Assembly (NCBI GenBank): GCA_934659415.1
Contig: CAKUHW010000028.1
Location: forward strand, 1-9,563
DNA length: 9,563 bases
Reading direction: 5' to 3'
From: an uncultured Oscillospiraceae bacterium
GTDB taxonomy: Bacteria > Bacillota > Clostridia > Oscillospirales > Oscillospiraceae
Below, one piece after another: positions 6,128 through 9,563 of this stretch (positions are counted from its first letter, which is position 1; each line of letters starts with the position of its first letter). Both the position numbers and the translations under genes were made by a program. A model generated the notes under the pieces. The model did no database searches. It saw only the letters and a program-made list of their open reading frames with translations, and had not been told where the DNA came from.

Positions 6128-7717
6128 TCAAGCGTTCTCGGCGTCCTTCTTGGCGGCGGAGTTCTTCACGAAGGCCATCAGAATGCTGGAGATCACCAGC
6201 AGGATGCCGGCCATCCAGAAGATATTGCTGACGGAGGAACTCAGCAGCATCCGCAGGGAGTTGACGGTGGAGTCAAACAGGCCCAGGGACTCGCTGGCCA
6301 CGCCGTCCCGCAGGGCGGTCATGCCCGGGGTGCTCAGCAGGGTGCCGGAGGACTGCAGCTTGCCGACGACTTCGTCGCCCAGGCTGCCCGCGCCGGCCAG
6401 AATACCGCCCACGCCGTTGCTCCAGGTAGAGCTCATGAGCATGCCGCCGATGGTGATGCCCAGGGTGCCGCCCAGCTTCATCATGAACTGCAGCAGGGAG
6501 GTGCCGGTGCCGATGTACTCCCGGGGGATCTCCTTCTGGATGATCTGGGTGAAGCCCACGATCACGGCGGAGTTGAACGCGCCGCCGATGAACTCAGCGA
6601 AGTAGAGGATGAAGGAGGAGTTGCCGGGGCGCATGAAGGTAAAGGCGATCATGGACAGGGCCACGCCCAGCATGCAGATGATCTGCACCGGCTTCAGGGC
6701 CTTGGGACCCTTCACGGAGATGAGCTTGCCCCAGATGAAGGAGAAGATCAGATAGCCCGCGGCGTGGACCGTCAGGAAGGTGCCGGAGACGGTGGAGCTG
6801 AGCCCCAGCACGCCCACGCCGATCTGGGCGGTGTAGGTGCTGAAGGAGAAGCAGGCGGGGCCATAGAGGACCATGGCGATCAGGCCCAGGGTAAAGCCGC
6901 GGTACTTGAACAGGTGGAAGGGCATCAGGGGGTTGCTGCCCTTCTTCTCAAACAGGATGAAGGCGATGATAGCCACCACGGCGATGATGTACAGCACGAT
7001 GAGGGTGGGACTGCCCCAGCCCTTGGACCGGCCCCAGGTGAAGGCCAGCAGGAAGGCCAGGCCGAAGAGGGCCACGGTGATGCCGCCGGCCCAGTCGGGC
7101 CGCTTGTGCTCGCCGCTCTCCATGGCGGGGGTCTTGATGGTGGGGATCATGGCGAGCACCAGAACCATGGACACGATGGACAGCACGGTGAGGAACAGGA
7201 ACACGATGCGCCAGCTGATGTTGTCGATGAAGGCGCCAGCCAAGATGGGAGCCAGCATCTGCGCCACGCCGATGCCCGCGCCGTTGATGGACATGAACAT
7301 GGGCCGCTCTTTCTCGTTGCTGATCTCACCGATGAGGGTCAGGTAGTTGGCGCTCATGATGGCCTGGGCCGCGGAGGCGATCACGCGGCCGATGAGGACG
7401 ACCAGCATGGAGGGGGCCAGCCACATCACGGCGGAGCCGACGGCGAAGAACGCCGCGCCGATGCCCAGCCAGCGGCGGCGGCCATGGATGTCGCCCAGGT
7501 TGCCGAACATGGGGATGAAGATGCCGCTGACCAGAGTGAAGAGAGTGAACTGCAGGGTGTAGTACTCTACGCCGGACAGATCCGCCACGATGGCGGCGCC
7601 GGTGGTGCTGAACATATTGGAGCTGAAGTTTTGCAGCAGGCCCAGGAAGAACACCACAAACATAATGGTCTTCTTCTTGCTCGGGGTGAGTTCGTTGACT
7701 GCGATCATAGCTTTCAT
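6128..7717 (-). CDS. MFS transporter, DHA2-like (14-TM type)
   Basis: A 529-residue inner-membrane carrier. Motif A is GNLGDIHGRRRW at about 72-83 (loop 2-3), motif B LIGRVIASAAQA at about 108-119, and a degenerate motif C GAGIGVAQMLAPILAG at about 146-161, typical of H+-coupled MFS antiporters. Length and hydrophobic segments fit 14 helices, and a long polar loop (about residues 430-490) precedes the last helix, as in EmrB/QacA-type DHA2 proteins. Its position between PduL and the aldehyde dehydrogenase suggests it serves the pathway, either importing the GRE substrate or exporting the acid product; sequence alone does not decide. ATG at 7717 has AAGGAG about ten bases upstream; a second Met three codons in is possible. 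No substrate is assigned. Confidence 0.92.
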   Translation of the reverse strand: MKAMIAVNELTPSKKKTIMFVVFFLGLLQNFSSNMFSTTGAAIVADLSGVEYYTLQFTLFTLVSGIFIPMFGNLGDIHGRRRWLGIGAAFFAVGSAVMWLAPSMLVVLIGRVIASAAQAIMSANYLTLIGEISNEKERPMFMSINGAGIGVAQMLAPILAGAFIDNISWRIVFLFLTVLSIVSMVLVLAMIPTIKTPAMESGEHKRPDWAGGITVALFGLAFLLAFTWGRSKGWGSPTLIVLYIIAVVAIIAFILFEKKGSNPLMPFHLFKYRGFTLGLIAMVLYGPACFSFSTYTAQIGVGVLGLSSTVSGTFLTVHAAGYLIFSFIWGKLISVKGPKALKPVQIICMLGVALSMIAFTFMRPGNSSFILYFAEFIGGAFNSAVIVGFTQIIQKEIPREYIGTGTSLLQFMMKLGGTLGITIGGMLMSSTWSNGVGGILAGAGSLGDEVVGKLQSSGTLLSTPGMTALRDGVASESLGLFDSTVNSLRMLLSSSVSNIFWMAGILLVISSILMAFVKNSAAKKDAENA

Positions 7718-7742
7718 GCGCGTGGAACTCCTTTCAGTTGTG

Positions 7743-7762
7743 GGGAGGCGGGTCGGCCTCCC
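7743..7762 (-). repeat. Intercistronic hairpin (PduL-transporter gap)
   Basis: Perfect 7-bp inverted repeat (arms 7743-7749 and 7756-7762) with a six-base loop, in a 74-bp gap. It lies just upstream of the transporter ribosome binding site. It is shorter than the others and could be chance in such GC-rich DNA, but it repeats the pattern of the neighbouring gaps. Confidence 0.55.
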
Positions 7763-7791
7763 AGGTCAGGATAGAGGGGTCCGGTGCCGTC

Positions 7792-8376
7792 TTATTTCGT
7801 CAGCAGCTCGCCCATCATGGCGTGGGGCATACCGGCGGCATTGGCCTCGTCGGTGTCGATGTGTACGGAGGTGTGGCTGGAGTTGGTCTGAGAGACGCTC
7901 ACCTCGTCGAAGATCAGGTCGCGGCCGGTGCCGCTGATCTTGATGCGCACCACGTCGCCGGCCTTGACGCCCGCCTCCTCGGCGTCGTCAGGGCGCATAT
8001 GGATGTGCCGGTGGGCCACGATCACGCCCTTGTCGATCTCCAGGGTGCCGCAGGGCCCCACGATCTTACAGCCGGGCGTCCCCTCGTGGTTCTGGGGGCC
8101 GGATTCGCGCACCACGGCGGGCACGCCGATCTTGCGGGCGTCCGTGGCGGACAGCTCCACCTGCACATACTTGCGCAGGGGCCCCAGGATGGTCACCCGG
8201 GGGATGCTCCCCTTGGGACCCACGACCTCCACGCGCTCAGCGTATACGCTGCCGCCCATGAAGTTGTCCTGACCGCGCAGCGTCAGCTGTGCGCCCGGGC
8301 CGAACAGAGTTTCCACATCCTCCTCGCGGAGATGGATGTGGCGCGCGGAAATATCCACATATACTTCCTTGCCCAT
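7792..8376 (-). CDS. pduL: PduL-type phosphate acyltransferase
   Basis: A 194-residue enzyme that exchanges CoA for phosphate on the acyl-CoA, giving acyl phosphate for the kinase. Two beta-barrel PduL domains are visible. The first has SARHIHL (H13, H15) and LGPLRKYVQVELSATDAR (65-82, with Arg68 as likely phosphate ligand). The second has AHRHIHM (H122, H124, H126) and VHIDTDEANAAG (H172). These His residues match the dinuclear zinc site of the family. The protein begins with the first catalytic strand, without the roughly 20-residue encapsulation peptide of microcompartment PduL, so it is probably cytosolic. The ATG at 8376 has AAAGGTGA upstream. In some anaerobes a cytosolic PduL replaces Pta in acetate formation, so acetyl-CoA or propionyl-CoA are possible substrates along with longer acyl groups. 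Confidence 0.96.
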   Translation of the reverse strand: MGKEVYVDISARHIHLREEDVETLFGPGAQLTLRGQDNFMGGSVYAERVEVVGPKGSIPRVTILGPLRKYVQVELSATDARKIGVPAVVRESGPQNHEGTPGCKIVGPCGTLEIDKGVIVAHRHIHMRPDDAEEAGVKAGDVVRIKISGTGRDLIFDEVSVSQTNSSHTSVHIDTDEANAAGMPHAMMGELLTK

Positions 8377-8415
8377 AACTTTCTCACCTTTCTGTTTTCT
8401 GGTTTGCTTGTTCCT

Positions 8416-8453
8416 CCGGCGGCGGACCTGCCGCCAGGCGCTGCCGCCGCCGG
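8416..8453 (-). repeat. GC-rich intercistronic hairpin (kinase-PduL gap)
   Basis: Perfect 10-bp inverted repeat (arms 8416-8425 and 8444-8453) enclosing a smaller hairpin (CCTG/CAGG, 8427-8430 and 8435-8438). On the minus strand an A-rich leader with the PduL ribosome binding site follows, not a U-tract. Two shorter GC palindromes (about 8470-8486 and 8495-8512) lie between it and the kinase stop, so much of this 144-bp gap can fold. No gene is seen in the gap. Confidence 0.7.
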
Positions 8454-8520
8454 TTATGGATGGGATAGGGCCGGGCCGGGACCGGCGAAGAGGGCTGCCC
8501 CGGCCGCGGCAGGGGAGAGC

Positions 8521-9563
8521 TTACAGCACAATGGCCTCCCGCTCGCCCCGCAGGACGCTGAGCACGCCGTCCACCATGGCCTCGTTCTCCTTTTCGCCGG
8601 GGTAGACCATCACGGGGGCCAGAGAGCCCACGCAGTCCCGGATGGCGGAGACCACCCGGTGGGAGTAGGCCATGCCGCCGGTGAGCACAATAGCGTCCGC
8701 CCGGCACTTGAGCACGGTGAACTGTGCGCCGATGTAGCGGCACACCTGGTAGATGAAGGCCCGGAGGATGAGGTCGCAGTGCTCGTCGCCCTCCTCGGCC
8801 TTTTTCTCAATGATGCGCAGGTCGGTGTACCCCGTGTGGGCCAGGAAGCCGCCGCCGTTGGTCAGCAGGTTCAGCATGGCCGCCTTGTCGTACTTGCCGC
8901 TGTAGCAGGCCTCCACCAGCTTGTTCAGGGGCAGGGGACCGGTGCGGTTGGTGCCGAAGGGGCCTTCGCCGGCGCTGCCGCCGCTGGTGGAGTCCACCAC
9001 CAGGCCGTGGCGGTGGGCCGCGATGGATACGCCGCCGCCCATGTGGGCCACAACCAGATCCGCATCCTCATAGCGCTTGCCCAGATCCTTGGCTGCCTTG
9101 CGGGCGATGGCCTTCTGGTTGAGCACGTGGAAGCCGCTGGAGCGGGGAAAGTCGGGGTGGCCGGTGATGTAGGATACGTCCTGGAACTCGTCCACGCCGT
9201 CCGGATCCACAATGTACACGGGGACCTGGCGGCCCTCCAGCACTTCGTCCACCAGGGGCAGCACGATGAAGGAGGGGTGGATGGCCTTGGGAAAGCTCTT
9301 CTGGTAGGCGGCGTACAGGGCGTCGCGCAACTTGCCCTGCACCAGGTAGGTGCCGCCCCGCTTGCACAGGCCCGCGCCGAAGGCGCGGATGACGATGGCG
9401 TCCAGCCCGTCCAGCGCAATGCCGTTCTCCTTCAGCCAGGCGTTGATGGTGCCCTTGCGGAAGGCGATCTGGGCCGCGTTGTCCGCGCAGGCGCCGATCT
9501 CCTCGTCCGTGTGGCGGATGGTGCCCTCGGTCACCAGCTGCTCGTCCTCAAAGAGGGCCAGCT
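8521..9563 (-). CDS. buk: Butyrate-kinase-family acyl kinase, 5' end outside window
   Basis: An ASKHA-fold acetokinase-family enzyme that converts acyl phosphate plus ADP to carboxylic acid plus ATP, the energy-yielding last step here. It follows butyrate kinase rather than acetate kinase in length and motifs: HMGGGVSIAAHRHG, GEGPFGTNRTG, and VLTGGMAYS with LRGE close to the C-terminus. The reading frame stays open to the right window edge; residues LALFEDEQL before the GTG at 9534 align with the start of clostridial Buk (IGIYDDEKE), so the GTG is an internal Val codon. By that comparison about 16 residues are missing, including the NPGSTSTK phosphate-binding strand. It ends with TAA, 144 bp before PduL. 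Substrate could be butyryl-, isobutyryl- or another short acyl phosphate; the family is not strictly specific, so the symbol denotes family only. Confidence 0.92.
   Translation of the reverse strand, partial: LALFEDEQLVTEGTIRHTDEEIGACADNAAQIAFRKGTINAWLKENGIALDGLDAIVIRAFGAGLCKRGGTYLVQGKLRDALYAAYQKSFPKAIHPSFIVLPLVDEVLEGRQVPVYIVDPDGVDEFQDVSYITGHPDFPRSSGFHVLNQKAIARKAAKDLGKRYEDADLVVAHMGGGVSIAAHRHGLVVDSTSGGSAGEGPFGTNRTGPLPLNKLVEACYSGKYDKAAMLNLLTNGGGFLAHTGYTDLRIIEKKAEEGDEHCDLILRAFIYQVCRYIGAQFTVLKCRADAIVLTGGMAYSHRVVSAIRDCVGSLAPVMVYPGEKENEAMVDGVLSVLRGEREAIVL

Noticed and set aside
4658..7774. A 1038-codon open frame on the plus strand, antisense to the aldehyde dehydrogenase and transporter
   Set aside because: Same reason: low-complexity His/Gly/Asp/Ala-rich translation lying opposite two clear enzyme and transporter genes, crossing their boundary.
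9532..9534. GTG as the kinase start
   Set aside because: The frame continues upstream with LALFEDEQL, which aligns with the N-terminal strand of butyrate kinase, so the gene is simply cut by the window edge.

Overview
The window is GC-rich, with strong Shine-Dalgarno sites and every recognisable gene on the minus strand. The gene content (glycyl radical enzyme, acylating aldehyde dehydrogenase, PduL, butyrate-family kinase, DUF4125) points to an obligately anaerobic, GC-rich Firmicute. A gut Clostridia/Oscillospiraceae-type organism is my best guess, inferred from family content and codon composition rather than from a marker gene.

Layout in transcription order (right to left): a butyrate-kinase-family kinase cut by the right window edge (8521-9563); a PduL-type phosphate acyltransferase (7792-8376); a 14-TM-type MFS transporter (6128-7717); a CoA-acylating aldehyde dehydrogenase (4604-6019); a glycyl radical enzyme (GRE) of the diol-dehydratase-like class (1960-4527); its radical-SAM activating enzyme (739-1761); a DUF4125-type protein (51-707); and the first 18 codons of a further gene that overlaps DUF4125 by ATGA (1-54).

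The first six genes read as one catabolic pathway. A transporter moves a substrate or product. The GRE, switched on by its activase, makes an aldehyde from a hydroxylated substrate. The aldehyde dehydrogenase turns this into acyl-CoA with NADH formation. PduL exchanges CoA for phosphate, and the kinase makes ATP and a carboxylic acid. This is the chemistry of a Pdu/Cut/Grp microcompartment, but no shell gene is present here and neither PduL nor the dehydrogenase has an N-terminal encapsulation extension, so the pathway looks cytosolic. The substrate is not determined. Active-site residues argue against choline and, less firmly, against isethionate. They resemble glycerol/propanediol dehydratases except for a Ser-to-Gly change and a Cys-rich loop.

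Every gap between the pathway genes (74-198 bp) carries at least one perfect GC-rich inverted repeat. The largest set, two related hairpins, sits between the GRE and its activase, where a step in expression would make sense. No convincing promoter lies in the window; the operon promoter is presumably beyond the right edge. No RNA genes, CRISPR arrays or insertion sequences were seen.
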